Translations under genes and position numbers: made by a program
Shown: piece after piece, positions 31,292-39,777 of the stretch
Numbering within the stretch: position 1 is the first letter of the stretch
Layout of the letters: every line of letters starts with the position of its first letter
Origin: Tessaracoccus oleiagri
GTDB lineage: Bacteria; Actinomycetota; Actinomycetes; Propionibacteriales; Propionibacteriaceae
DNA length: 64,000 nt
Assembly (NCBI RefSeq): GCF_900103275.1
Contig: NZ_FNGP01000005.1
Coordinates: 62,001-126,000, forward strand
Reading direction: 5' to 3'
Notes under the pieces: generated by a model
What the model was told of the DNA's origin: nothing
Database searches by the model: none
The model's input: the letters and a program-made list of their open reading frames with translations, nothing else

Positions 31292-31525
31292 TCACGCGTC
31301 CACCGAGGGGTCGACGGGCTCCTCCGGCTCCCAGCGGAGCAGGTCGCCGGGCTGGCAGTCCAGAGCCTCGCAGAGCGCGGCGAGCGTCGTGAAACGGACC
31401 GCCTTCGCGCGGCCGTTCTTGAGCACGGCGAGGTTCGCGGGGGTGATCCCGACGCGGTCGGCGAGTTCACCGACCGACATCTTGCGCCGCGCCAGCATCA
31501 CGTCGATGTCCACCACGATGGGCAT
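31292..31525 (-). CDS. XRE-family transcriptional regulator (YozG type)
   Basis: A 77-residue Cro/CI-like helix-turn-helix protein: MLARRKMSVGELADRVGITPANLAVLKNGRAKAVRFTTLAALCEALDCQPGDLLRWEP. The ATG at 31525 overlaps the stop of the upstream DUF2975 gene by one base. DUF2975 plus YozG-type XRE pairs are common two-gene operons in Gram-positives, where the membrane protein may modulate the regulator. It probably represses its own promoter at 32004-32042, where operator-like repeats occur. Confidence 0.9.
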   Translation of the reverse strand: MPIVVDIDVMLARRKMSVGELADRVGITPANLAVLKNGRAKAVRFTTLAALCEALDCQPGDLLRWEPEEPVDPSVDA

Positions 31526-31995
31526 CAGATCACCTCGTCGAGCTCGTGCTTGAGGCCCGACGCCTGCACCAGCAGCGCACGCAGGACGCCGACGAGCAGC
31601 GCGACCCCCAGCACGAGGCCGCCCGCGCCGCCGACGAGGAGCACCAGGCCCGGCGGCACGTCGGTCGGCGCGAGCAGGGCGCCGAGTGCGAAGAGCAGCA
31701 GTGCGGCGACCAGGACCGAGCCCATGATCACATCGACCCACCGGAGGGCCCGCGGGGTGAACACCGTGCCGCGCGCCACCATGCTGAGGAGTCGCCAGAC
31801 GCAGACCATCGTGACCTGGATCGTCGCGATCCCTGCCACGAGGATCACCGGGAGCCAGAGACGTATCGCCGGTGGCGCAGATGCCTCGGCGAGGTCGACG
31901 GCCACCAGCGGCACCATCCAGACCTGCACGAAGAGCGACCCGGCCAGGCCGCAGACGAGGATCACCCTCAACGCGACGATCAACCACTTGTGCAC
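31525..31995 (-). CDS. DUF2975 family membrane protein
   Basis: A 156-residue protein with four hydrophobic segments and the DUF2975 signature WRLLSMVARGTVFTPRALRWVDVIM between the second and third. Function unknown; it is consistently paired with a small XRE regulator, here encoded immediately downstream with overlapping codons. The ATG at 31995 follows an AGGAGTGG site. The promoter region carries repeated CTATCG elements. Confidence 0.87.
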   Translation of the reverse strand: MHKWLIVALRVILVCGLAGSLFVQVWMVPLVAVDLAEASAPPAIRLWLPVILVAGIATIQVTMVCVWRLLSMVARGTVFTPRALRWVDVIMGSVLVAALLLFALGALLAPTDVPPGLVLLVGGAGGLVLGVALLVGVLRALLVQASGLKHELDEVI

Positions 31996-32003
31996 TGCCC
32001 ACT

Positions 32004-32042
32004 CCTATCGTGTTACGAGACTTACCTATCGTAACTCGATAG
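32004..32042. promoter_or_regulatory. Repeated operator-like elements upstream of DUF2975-XRE operon
   Basis: CCTATCGT occurs twice, at 32004-32011 and 32025-32032, a 21-nt period equal to two DNA turns. The second copy is part of the perfect inverted repeat CTATCG-TAACT-CGATAG (32026-32042); the first is followed by TTACGAG, a weaker dyad. Likely binding sites of the small XRE regulator. Confidence 0.5.
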
Positions 32043-32167
32043 ATCGATCCTGCCCAGCCTCCATCACGTGAGTTGCCGCCGGGTGTCCATTTCTCCGGCT
32101 CGCGTTGCGACGCGGCTCCCTGCGGCCGTATGCTTCCGGCAATTTGGTCAACTTTCGAGGGCGGACT

Positions 32168-33412
32168 ATGAGCACCGAAACCATCACGCGCGAACCACGA
32201 CACGACGACGATTTCTCCTTCGAAGCCGTTCCACTCCAAAGCCGACGTTCCTTCTGGGCCGTCGGCTTTGTCATGCTGGGCTTCACCTTCTTCTCCGCCT
32301 CGATGAGCGTCGGGGCCCGTCTCGGCAACGGGCTCGACCTGGGCGGCTTCGTCGCCGCCGTCGTGATCGGCGGGGCCATTCTCGCCGCCTACACCGGGCT
32401 GCTCGGCTACCTCGGGGCGAAGACCGGGCTGGGCTTCGACCTCCTCGCCCAGCGGTCCTTCGGCCGGGTGGGCAGCTACCTGCCGTCGGCGCTCATCTCG
32501 TTCACGCAGATGGGCTGGTTCGGCGTGGGCGTGGCGATGTTCGCCATCCCGACCGGGGAACTCCTGGGCATCGGCGCCTGGCCGATCGTGCTCGTCGCGG
32601 GCGCCGCGATGACCGCCTCCGCCTACTACGGCATCCGCGCCATCGAGATCGTGAGCTTCATCTCCGTCCCGTTGATCGCGCTGCTCGGCACCTACTCCAT
32701 GGTGCTGGCCGTCGACGGCGGCGGGGGACTCGCCGAGGTGTTCGCGAGGTCCGAGGGCATGCCGCTGATGGTGGCGGTCGGGCTCGTCGTCGGGTCGTTC
32801 ATCTCGGGCGGTTCCGCCACGCCCAATTTCACGCGGTTCGCGAAGACGACGCGTTCGGCCGTGGTCACCACCGTGGTCGCGTTCCTCCTGGGCAACACCC
32901 TGATGTTCAGCTTCGGGGCCGTCGGCGGCGCCTTCACCGGCAAGGACGACATCTTCTACGTGATGATCGCCCAGGGTCTCGCAATCCCGGCGCTGCTGGT
33001 GCTCGGCGCGAACATCTGGACCACCAACAACAACGCGCTCTACACCACCGGCCTCGGTTACGCGAACATCACCAAGATCAGCAAGAAGCCGCTGGTCGTC
33101 GTCGCCGGCACGTTCGGCACCCTGCTGGCGCTGTGGCTCTACGACAACTTCGTGGGCTGGCTCTCCTTCCTGAACGCCACCCTGCCGCCCATCGGCGCGA
33201 TCCTGATCGCGGGCTACTTCGCGCACCGCGACGAGTACCGGCCGGGCAGCGGGCCCCGCCACGCCGTCGTCTGGGCGGCCGTCGCGGGAGTGGTCGGCGG
33301 CGCGATCGTCGGTTGGACGGTCACGTGGGGCATCACCTCGCTCAACGCGGTGGCCGCCGCACTGGCGATCTACTTCGTGGGGCTGAGCGTCGAGAAGGCG
33401 GTCCGTCGATGA
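32168..33412 (+). CDS. codB: Cytosine permease (NCS1 family)
   Basis: A 414-residue NCS1 transporter with about twelve transmembrane segments. Typical are RRSFWAVGFVMLGFTFFSASMSVGARLG near the start, GAKTGLGFDLLAQRSFGRVGSYLPSA and GGSATPNFTRFAKT. CodB imports cytosine with a cation. ATG 32168 is preceded by GAGGGCGG; an in-frame codon 63 nt upstream is less likely. The stop overlaps the codA ATG, so permease and deaminase are co-translated as in E. coli codBA. Confidence 0.95.
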   Translation: MSTETITREPRHDDDFSFEAVPLQSRRSFWAVGFVMLGFTFFSASMSVGARLGNGLDLGGFVAAVVIGGAILAAYTGLLGYLGAKTGLGFDLLAQRSFGRVGSYLPSALISFTQMGWFGVGVAMFAIPTGELLGIGAWPIVLVAGAAMTASAYYGIRAIEIVSFISVPLIALLGTYSMVLAVDGGGGLAEVFARSEGMPLMVAVGLVVGSFISGGSATPNFTRFAKTTRSAVVTTVVAFLLGNTLMFSFGAVGGAFTGKDDIFYVMIAQGLAIPALLVLGANIWTTNNNALYTTGLGYANITKISKKPLVVVAGTFGTLLALWLYDNFVGWLSFLNATLPPIGAILIAGYFAHRDEYRPGSGPRHAVVWAAVAGVVGGAIVGWTVTWGITSLNAVAAALAIYFVGLSVEKAVRR

Positions 33413-34647
33413 ACCTCCTCGTCCGCAACGTACGCATCGAGAACCAGCAGGGGACCAGCGACATCCGCATCGTCGACGGCCGTTTCGCCGAGATCGACAC
33501 CCACCTGGACCCCAACCCCGGCGAGGCCGTCGTCGACCACGGTGGCCGCCTCGCGCTGCCGCCCTTCATCGAGTCGCACGTCCACCTGGACTCGGCCCTG
33601 ACCGCCGGGGAGCCGCGGTACAACGAGTCGGGCACCCTGTTCGAGGGCATCGAGATCTGGAGCGAGCGCAAGCGGACGCTCACCGTCGAGGACGTGAAGG
33701 ATCGCGTCCGGCGTGCGGTGAGGCAACAGGCTCGGTTCGGCATCCAGTACGTGCGCAGCCACGTCGACGTGACCGATCCGGAACTCACGGCGCTGCGGGC
33801 GTTGCTCGAGCTGCGGGAGGAGTTGGCGGACTCCGTGACGCTGCAACTCGTGGCGTTCCCGCAGGAGGGCATCGAGTCGTTCCCCGACGGTCGGCAGCTG
33901 ATGCGCCGGGCGGCGGAGATGGGGGTGGACGCCATCGGCGCGATCCCGCACTTCGAGTTCACGCGCGAGTACTCGGTCAGCTCGCTCGACTTCGCCGTGG
34001 AGCTCGCCCAGGAGTTCGGGCTGCTCGTCGACGTGCACTGCGACGAGATCGACGACGAGGACTCGCGGGGGCTCGAGACCCTCGCCACCCGGGCGTACGA
34101 GGCGGGGATCGGCGAGCGGGTGACCGCCTCCCACACCACCGCCATGCACTCCTACAACAACGCCTACTTCATCCGGCTGCTGCGCCTGCTGAAGCTGAGC
34201 GGCATCAACTTCGTCTCCAACCCGCTCGTCAACACCCACCTCCAGGGGCGGACGGACACCTACCCCAAGCGCAGGGGAGTGACCCGGGTGAAGGAACTGA
34301 CGGAGGCGGGACTGAACGTGAGCTTCGGCCAGGACGACATCGTCGATCCGTGGAACCCGCTCGGCACCGGCAACCTCCGCGACGTCGTGCTGAACGGGCT
34401 GTACGTGACGCAGATGATGGGTCACGCCGAGATCCTCGACAGCTACCGCTTCGTGACGCACAACGCGGCCCGGACGCTGCACCTGGACGGGTACGGCATC
34501 GAGGTCGGCAACCCGGCGAACTTCATCGTGCTCGACGCGCCCAGCTGGTACGAGGCGCTGAGCTTCGGGTCGCAGGTGGTGGCGTCCTACCGGGCCGGCC
34601 GGGAGATTGTACGGGCACAACCGGCGAGCTTCGAAGTGCTGTTCTGA
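33409..34647 (+). CDS. codA: Cytosine deaminase
   Basis: A 412-residue amidohydrolase closely matching E. coli CodA. The metal site is HVHLDSA (residues about 60-66), HCDEIDDE near 210 and the HTTAMHSYN segment near 244; PQEGIESFPDG and HLQGRTDTYPKRRG are conserved substrate-region motifs. The metal-ligand segment reads FGQDD instead of the E. coli FGHDD, retaining both aspartates. It converts cytosine to uracil, feeding UMP salvage. It is coupled to codB by ATGA overlap. Confidence 0.94.
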   Translation: MNLLVRNVRIENQQGTSDIRIVDGRFAEIDTHLDPNPGEAVVDHGGRLALPPFIESHVHLDSALTAGEPRYNESGTLFEGIEIWSERKRTLTVEDVKDRVRRAVRQQARFGIQYVRSHVDVTDPELTALRALLELREELADSVTLQLVAFPQEGIESFPDGRQLMRRAAEMGVDAIGAIPHFEFTREYSVSSLDFAVELAQEFGLLVDVHCDEIDDEDSRGLETLATRAYEAGIGERVTASHTTAMHSYNNAYFIRLLRLLKLSGINFVSNPLVNTHLQGRTDTYPKRRGVTRVKELTEAGLNVSFGQDDIVDPWNPLGTGNLRDVVLNGLYVTQMMGHAEILDSYRFVTHNAARTLHLDGYGIEVGNPANFIVLDAPSWYEALSFGSQVVASYRAGREIVRAQPASFEVLF

Positions 34648-34706
34648 AATTCGGGCGGCTGCAGCGTTCGGGAACGGCCGGGACCGTCCAGTGGCAGACT
34701 TTTTCT

Positions 34707-35141
34707 ATGTCGGAAACGAACTTCATTGAGTTGTCGCTGGGGGACCCGCTGTGGGACCGAGCCCTGCCGGTGCTGCAGTCGCTGCGTCCCCACCTCGATC
34801 GTGCGAAGCTCGATCAGTTGCTTTCCGAAGGCGCGCCCCAGGGACTGCGATTCACCGCGGTGGTCCAGGGCGACACCTGTTTCGCGGTTGCCGCGTGGCG
34901 CGTGATGGCCTCCACGACGGCGCTGCGACGGTTCTACATCGACGCGATCGTCACCGATCCCGAGCACCGGAACGAGGGGCACGGTACCCGGCTGTTCCGG
35001 ATGCTCGTGGCCCGGGCGAAGGAGTTGCGCTGCGACACCGTCGAACTCAACGCCGCGGTGGACCGGTTCGACACGCACCGGTTCCTGCTCAAGGAGCGCA
35101 TGGAGATCACCGCGCACCACTTCCGGCTGGCGCTCAGCTGA
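34707..35141 (+). CDS. GNAT-family N-acetyltransferase
   Basis: A 144-residue GNAT protein: the central FYIDAIVTDPEHRNEGHGTRLFRMLVARAKELRC contains the acetyl-CoA-binding R/Q-x-x-G-x-G/A variant (RNEGHGTRL). The substrate is not predictable. The ATG at 34707 is chosen by the family N-terminus; there is no clear Shine-Dalgarno. It stands alone between codA and tRNA-Pro. Confidence 0.82.
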   Translation: MSETNFIELSLGDPLWDRALPVLQSLRPHLDRAKLDQLLSEGAPQGLRFTAVVQGDTCFAVAAWRVMASTTALRRFYIDAIVTDPEHRNEGHGTRLFRMLVARAKELRCDTVELNAAVDRFDTHRFLLKERMEITAHHFRLALS

Positions 35142-35205
35142 GGCATGATTGGCACGCACCGGCGCGCATGCGCTAGTGTTCTTCCTCGGGCCCACAAGGG
35201 CTCGG

Positions 35206-35279
<74 letters not shown>

Positions 35280-35293
35280 CCGATAGGCCAGAG

Positions 35294-35324
35294 CGGGGCA
35301 GTTCGAGGACTTCGAACTGCCCCG
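35294..35324 (+). terminator. Intrinsic terminator of tRNA-Pro
   Basis: Thirteen-base perfect arms (CGGGGCAGTTCGA and its complement) around a 5-nt loop, followed by TTT. It lies 15 nt after the tRNA and also faces the convergent permease gene. Confidence 0.85.
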
Positions 35325-35360
35325 TTTCCATGCCCGGATCAATACATGTCACGACGCACG

Positions 35361-36365
35361 TCATAGCCAGAATGCGGCAAGCCATCCTGTGACGACGCCT
35401 GTCACGAACAACGTGGCCACCACCAGTGCGACGACCCGCCAACGAGCGATCACGAGCATGCCTGTGATGCTGCCGATGCTGGTGCCGGCGCCCGTGGTCA
35501 GGAAGGCGATGGCGGCCCCCGGGCTCATTCCGCCCTCGACGAGGCCGGCAACCAACGGCAGCGATGCGTCGCTGTTGAGGTAGACGGGGACGCCGAGCAG
35601 CGCCGCGAGCGGGACGGACCACAGCGGGTTGCCCTGCCCCAGCCATTCGGTCAGGAAATGCGCGGGGACGATGCGGATGATGAGGTACCCGACGAAGGCG
35701 AAGGCGAGGAAGAACAACGCGACCTTCCGCATGTTCGACCAGAGCGCGTTGACGAGACGCCGGACCCGGAGATCATGGGCCACCGCGCGCGTCCGCGGTT
35801 CCGCGAGCGCGAGGAGCGAGCGACCGCTCGGTGACGGCGGCTCCGTCGTCACTCCGAGGCTCTTGGCACCGATCGGCATGGGGACCGGCATCGAGCTCAT
35901 CCGTGCCTGCCCGTCGAGCAGGCCGCGGCGTTCCAGCCACCATGCCGCAAGGCCACCGAGCACTCCGACGCCCACCGATGACAGGAGATAGGTGAGGGCG
36001 AACGGCGACCCGAAGAGGCCCACAGACAGGACGAACTCGGAGGGGCTCGTGAGGGGCGAGGACGCCATGAACGCCACGACTGGCGCCCAGGGCACGGAGG
36101 AGGCCAGGGCACCGAGCACGATGGCCGTGGTCCCGCAGGAGCAGAACGGCGTCAAGGCACCCACTGCCACGGCAGCCGCAACGGCGACCCAGCCCCGTCG
36201 ACGCAGCCAATGCGCTAGGTGCTGCTGGTCGACGTACGTCTGGATCCACGACGCGATGACCGTGCTGAGCACGAGATACGGCCAGTTCTTGGAGAGTGTT
36301 GCCCACACGTCTCCGGCTACCGAAACTAGAAGGGCGGCTGAGTCTTGCACGTTTCCCCGATTCAT
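35361..36365 (-). CDS. Permease of the DUF318/ArsP-like family (PF03773)
   Basis: A 334-residue membrane protein with about eight to ten transmembrane segments and the hallmark TPFCSCGTTAIVLGAL of PF03773 permeases, plus the GVPVYLNSDASLPLV and FLTTGAGTSIGSI loops repeated in the second half. Some relatives (ArsP) export organoarsenicals; others have unknown cargo. ATG 36365 is chosen; TTG 36389 is an alternative. It is divergent from an ArsR-type regulator with a cysteine pair, so metal/metalloid-responsive control is likely. Confidence 0.82.
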   Translation of the reverse strand: MNRGNVQDSAALLVSVAGDVWATLSKNWPYLVLSTVIASWIQTYVDQQHLAHWLRRRGWVAVAAAVAVGALTPFCSCGTTAIVLGALASSVPWAPVVAFMASSPLTSPSEFVLSVGLFGSPFALTYLLSSVGVGVLGGLAAWWLERRGLLDGQARMSSMPVPMPIGAKSLGVTTEPPSPSGRSLLALAEPRTRAVAHDLRVRRLVNALWSNMRKVALFFLAFAFVGYLIIRIVPAHFLTEWLGQGNPLWSVPLAALLGVPVYLNSDASLPLVAGLVEGGMSPGAAIAFLTTGAGTSIGSITGMLVIARWRVVALVVATLFVTGVVTGWLAAFWL

Positions 36366-36373
36366 AGATGGCC

Positions 36374-36403
36374 GTCGATTGATCGACAATGGTCGATATG
36401 ATA
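36374..36403. promoter_or_regulatory. Shared divergent promoter/operator of permease and arsR
   Basis: A perfect palindrome GTCGAT-TG-ATCGAC spans 36374-36387. Beside it, TATGAT (36397-36402) is 6 nt before the arsR ATG, and its opposite strand TATCAT (36398-36403) can serve as the -10 for the permease. The two promoters thus use practically the same base pairs. An ATAGA-N6-TCTAT dyad (36401-36416) covers the arsR start. Confidence 0.55.
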
Positions 36404-36408
36404 GATGT

Positions 36409-36792
36409 ATGTCTATGAGTCAAGTGGTTCCCCGACAGGCGGTGGCGGATCTGTGCTGCTCGCCCGTGCTCCAGGCGGAGTTGAATGCCGACGAGGCGCA
36501 GCAGTTGGCGCGCGCGCTCAAGGTGTTGGCGGATCCGGCCCGGCTACGGCTGCTGAGCCTCATCCGTCGCGCCGACGGGGGCCGCACGGCCACCGTCGAC
36601 CTCTCCGACCGACTGGGGCTCACGCAGCCGACGATCACGCACCATCTCGGAGCGCTGTACGACGCCGGCTTCGTGTGCCGCGAGCGGCAGGGGCGACAGA
36701 CCTGGTACTCCGTGAACACCGACGGGGTCGAAACCATCCGCCAGTTGCTGGATCCGGAACTGCCCGCGGCATCGGACGAGCCCGGGAGTTAA
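36409..36792 (+). CDS. arsR: ArsR-family metalloid/metal-responsive repressor
   Basis: A 127-residue winged-helix ArsR/SmtB regulator: ARALKVLADPARLRLLSLIRRA and LSDRLGLTQPTITHHLGALYDAGFVCRERQGRQTWY. The N-terminal DLCCSP contributes a vicinal cysteine pair at the position used for arsenite sensing in many actinobacterial ArsR proteins. ATG 36409 is supported by the TATGAT box 6 nt upstream (leaderless); ATG 36415 is an in-frame alternative. Divergent from the permease, which it likely represses. Confidence 0.88.
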   Translation: MSMSQVVPRQAVADLCCSPVLQAELNADEAQQLARALKVLADPARLRLLSLIRRADGGRTATVDLSDRLGLTQPTITHHLGALYDAGFVCRERQGRQTWYSVNTDGVETIRQLLDPELPAASDEPGS

Positions 36793-36846
36793 GGCAGCAC
36801 ATCGGGCGCTTTGCAGCGAGGTCCGGCGGAGCCGGGGCTCCCGGGT

Positions 36847-36852
36847 TATCGT
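36847..36852 (+). promoter_or_regulatory. Candidate leaderless -10 element for the tmsA-like gene
   Basis: TATCGT lies 6 nt upstream of the GTG start with no ribosome site between. Confidence 0.45.
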
Positions 36853-36858
36853 GGCTTC

Positions 36859-38241
36859 GTGAGCACGTCACGCGCCCGCGAGGGCCATGATCGGGCCATC
36901 GCGAGGCTGCGATCGTCATACGACGCCATACCGGCCGGGCGGCCGGTCCGGCTCGCGAAGCCCACGTCGAACCTGTTCCGGCCGAGATCGGGTACCGGGG
37001 CACCGGGGCTGGATGCATCGGGCCTCACCAGTGTGCTGTCGGTGGATCCCGTCGGGCGCACCGCTGAGGTCCAGGGCATGTGCACCTACGAGCGGCTCGT
37101 CGACGCGACGCTCGCGCACGGCCTCATACCGCCCGTCGTCCCGCAACTGAAAACGATCACGCTCGGCGGCGCCGTGAGCGGCCTCGCCGTCGAGTCCACG
37201 AGCTTCCGCAATGGCATGCCGCACGAGTCGGTCCTCGAGATGGACGTATTCACCGGCTCCGGTGAGATCGTGACCACACGGCCGGGGGAGCCGTTGTTCG
37301 ACGCATTCCCGAACTCGTACGGCTCGCTCGGGTACGCCACCCGCCTCCTGATCGAACTCGAGGAGGTCCCGCGCTACGTGACGCTGCGGCACGTGCCGTT
37401 CCGCGATGCCTCCGCACTCGCCGATGCCGTGGAGGAGATCGTCGCCACCCGTGCGCATCAGGGCACCCGCGTGGACGCCCTGGACGGCGTTGCCTTCCAG
37501 CCGGGGGAGTACTATCTCACCGTCGCCACCTGGACGGAAAGGCTGGATGCCCCGCCCAGTGACTACACCGGCCAACAAATCTACTACCGGTCCATCAGGA
37601 GCCGAAGCACCGACCAGCTCACCCTCCACGACTACCTGTGGCGCTGGGACACCGACTGGTTCTGGTGCTCGAGGCCCTTCGGGGCACAGCACCCCCTCGT
37701 GCGGCGGCTGTGGCCGCGGCGTTGGCGTCGCTCCGACGTGTACCACCGGCTCATGGCGCTCGATCGTCGTCTCCACCTCACCGACCGACTGGACGAGCGC
37801 GCGGGCCGGCCCGTTCGGGAGCGGGTCATCCAGGACGTGGAGGTGCCCGTGGACCGACTGTCGGAGTTCCTGACGTGGTTCGACGAAGCCGTCGGGCTTC
37901 GTCCGGTGTGGCTCTGCCCACTGCGGTGGCGGGCGCAGGCCGAACCGGGCCGTCGTCCCTGGCCCACCTACCCGATGGTGAGTGGCACCACCTACGTCAA
38001 CGTCGGTTTCTGGGGGACCGTGCCGGGGGACCCACGGGGCCCGCGGGGCAGGACGAACAGGGAGGTCGAGGAGAAGGTGACGGCGCTGGGCGGTCACAAG
38101 TCGCTCTACTCCGAGGCCTTCTACTCACCAGAGGCGTTCGACGAGCTCTACGGAGCCTCCAACCTCGCCGCAGTGAAGTCCCAGTACGACCCTGACAACC
38201 GGCTGACCAGTTTGTACGAGAAGGCAGTGGAGCAGAGATGA
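36859..38241 (+). CDS. FAD-binding oxidoreductase, TmsA-like (10-methyl fatty acid reduction)
   Basis: A 460-residue flavoprotein of the FAD_binding_4/DWARF1-like family. The FAD domain (about residues 25-200) has QLKTITLGGAVSGLAVESTSFRNGMPHESVLEMDVFTGSG and FPNSYGSLGYATRL; the C-terminal part has YVNVGFWG and SQYDPDNRLTSLYEKAV. It is directly coupled (ATGA) to a cyclopropane-synthase-type methyltransferase. In mycobacteria and other actinobacteria this pair (TmsA/TmsB or BfaA/BfaB) converts oleoyl chains to 10-methylstearoyl, with the flavoprotein reducing the 10-methylene intermediate. That role is inferred from the pairing. Start GTG 36859. Confidence 0.85.
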   Translation: MSTSRAREGHDRAIARLRSSYDAIPAGRPVRLAKPTSNLFRPRSGTGAPGLDASGLTSVLSVDPVGRTAEVQGMCTYERLVDATLAHGLIPPVVPQLKTITLGGAVSGLAVESTSFRNGMPHESVLEMDVFTGSGEIVTTRPGEPLFDAFPNSYGSLGYATRLLIELEEVPRYVTLRHVPFRDASALADAVEEIVATRAHQGTRVDALDGVAFQPGEYYLTVATWTERLDAPPSDYTGQQIYYRSIRSRSTDQLTLHDYLWRWDTDWFWCSRPFGAQHPLVRRLWPRRWRRSDVYHRLMALDRRLHLTDRLDERAGRPVRERVIQDVEVPVDRLSEFLTWFDEAVGLRPVWLCPLRWRAQAEPGRRPWPTYPMVSGTTYVNVGFWGTVPGDPRGPRGRTNREVEEKVTALGGHKSLYSEAFYSPEAFDELYGASNLAAVKSQYDPDNRLTSLYEKAVEQR

Positions 38242-39521
38242 AAACCGATCGAGCCCATGCACCGACCATCGCGGAGGTGGTCACCTCGTTGCTCCGCGAG
38301 CCCCTCCCTGTGCGCTTCACCGCATACGACGGAAGCACCGCCGGCCCAGAGGCCTCAGAATTGGGTCTGGCGCTCCGCAGCCCGCGCGGGCTGTCGTTCC
38401 TCCTCACCGCCCCCGGGGAACTGGGACTCGTCCGCGCGTACCTGTCCGGCGACCTGGAACTGGAAGGGGTCCATCCGGGGGACCCGTACGAGATCCTCAG
38501 GTTGGTGCGCGACCGACTCGAGTTGAGGATTCCGTCACCATCAGAGGGGCTGGACCTGGCACGACGACTCGGCCCCTCCCTGCTGAGGCCGCCCTCCCCA
38601 CCGAGCATCGAGCAGCCGCCGGCGTGGCGGTGGGCCGTGCTGGGGCTTCGTCATTCGAAGGCGCGTGACTCCGCCGCGGTCTCGCACCACTATGACGTCT
38701 CCAACGCGTTCTACGAGCGGGTCCTCGGCCCCTCGATGACCTACACGTGCGCCGTGTACCCATCTGAAGCGGCGACCCTCGAGGAGGCCCAGGCCGAGAA
38801 GCACGACCTCGTCTGCCGGAAGCTCGGGTTGCGACCCGGCATGCGGCTGCTGGACGTGGGCTGTGGGTGGGGAGGCATGGTCCGGCACGCGGCGAAGCAC
38901 TACGGCGTGCGCGCCCTCGGAGTGACGCTGTCCCGGGAGCAGGCGAGTTGGGCTGCGGGGGCCATCGCGGAGGAGGGGCTCACAGACCTGGCGGAGGTTC
39001 GCCACGCCGACTACCGCGACGTCGCGGAGGGCGGGTTCGACGGGATCAGCTCGATCGGGCTCACCGAGCACATCGGCGTGCGCCACTACGCCGCGTACTT
39101 CGCCTTCCTCCGCGACCGCCTCCGCCCCGAGGGCCGGCTGCTCAACCACTGCATCACGCTCCCTCACAACCGACGGGCCGACATGGGCCCCTTCCTGGAC
39201 CGCTACATCTTCCCCGACGGCGAAATGGCCGGCTCCGGCACGATCATCAAGGAGATCCAGGACGTCGGACTCGAGGTGATGCACGAGGAGAACTTCCGCC
39301 CGCACTACGCCCGCACGCTGACCGAGTGGTGCCGCAACCTCGTCGACAACTGGGACTCGTGCGTCGCGGAGGTGGGTGAGCCCACCGCTCGAGCGTGGGG
39401 CCTGTACATGGCCGGGTCGCGGCTCAGCTTCGAGCGGAACCACGTCCAGCTGCACCAAGTGCTTGCGGTGCGCACTGCTGCCGATGGTTCGAGCGGTTAT
39501 CCGCTCCGGCCGACGTGGTGA
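38238..39521 (+). CDS. SAM-dependent fatty acid methyltransferase, TmsB / cyclopropane synthase family
   Basis: A 427-residue methyltransferase of the cyclopropane-fatty-acid-synthase family. A 150-residue N-terminal lipid-binding part is followed by SHHYDVSNAFYERVLGPSMTYTCAVYPSE (family signature), SAM motif LLDVGCGWGGMVRHAAKHYGV, and GISSIGLTEHIG with the conserved glutamate region. Paired with the preceding flavoprotein, it most likely adds the methyl group at C10 of oleoyl phospholipids to give tuberculostearic-type acids. A stand-alone cyclopropane synthase is the alternative. No terminator is evident downstream. Confidence 0.88.
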   Translation: MKTDRAHAPTIAEVVTSLLREPLPVRFTAYDGSTAGPEASELGLALRSPRGLSFLLTAPGELGLVRAYLSGDLELEGVHPGDPYEILRLVRDRLELRIPSPSEGLDLARRLGPSLLRPPSPPSIEQPPAWRWAVLGLRHSKARDSAAVSHHYDVSNAFYERVLGPSMTYTCAVYPSEAATLEEAQAEKHDLVCRKLGLRPGMRLLDVGCGWGGMVRHAAKHYGVRALGVTLSREQASWAAGAIAEEGLTDLAEVRHADYRDVAEGGFDGISSIGLTEHIGVRHYAAYFAFLRDRLRPEGRLLNHCITLPHNRRADMGPFLDRYIFPDGEMAGSGTIIKEIQDVGLEVMHEENFRPHYARTLTEWCRNLVDNWDSCVAEVGEPTARAWGLYMAGSRLSFERNHVQLHQVLAVRTAADGSSGYPLRPTW

Positions 39522-39777
39522 CGCCACCGCGGGAAGCAGACCAGGAATATCGATCGGAGCGCAGGAAGGCGCATCAGGATGCTGGGCTACGTCTCGCCGC
39601 GCAACGTTTGAGATGCGCGCGCTCATGCCGATGAGCGGGCGACGGCACCATCATCCCGAACTCCCCTTGGAACGACAGCGGACGTCCTCCGGCAGGCATC
39701 GGTTAGGTGTTAACTGGGGAAGGCGCTGTGGACGTGCGACTCGTCGTGCCGCGGAAGATGCGCTCATGCACTGTGCC

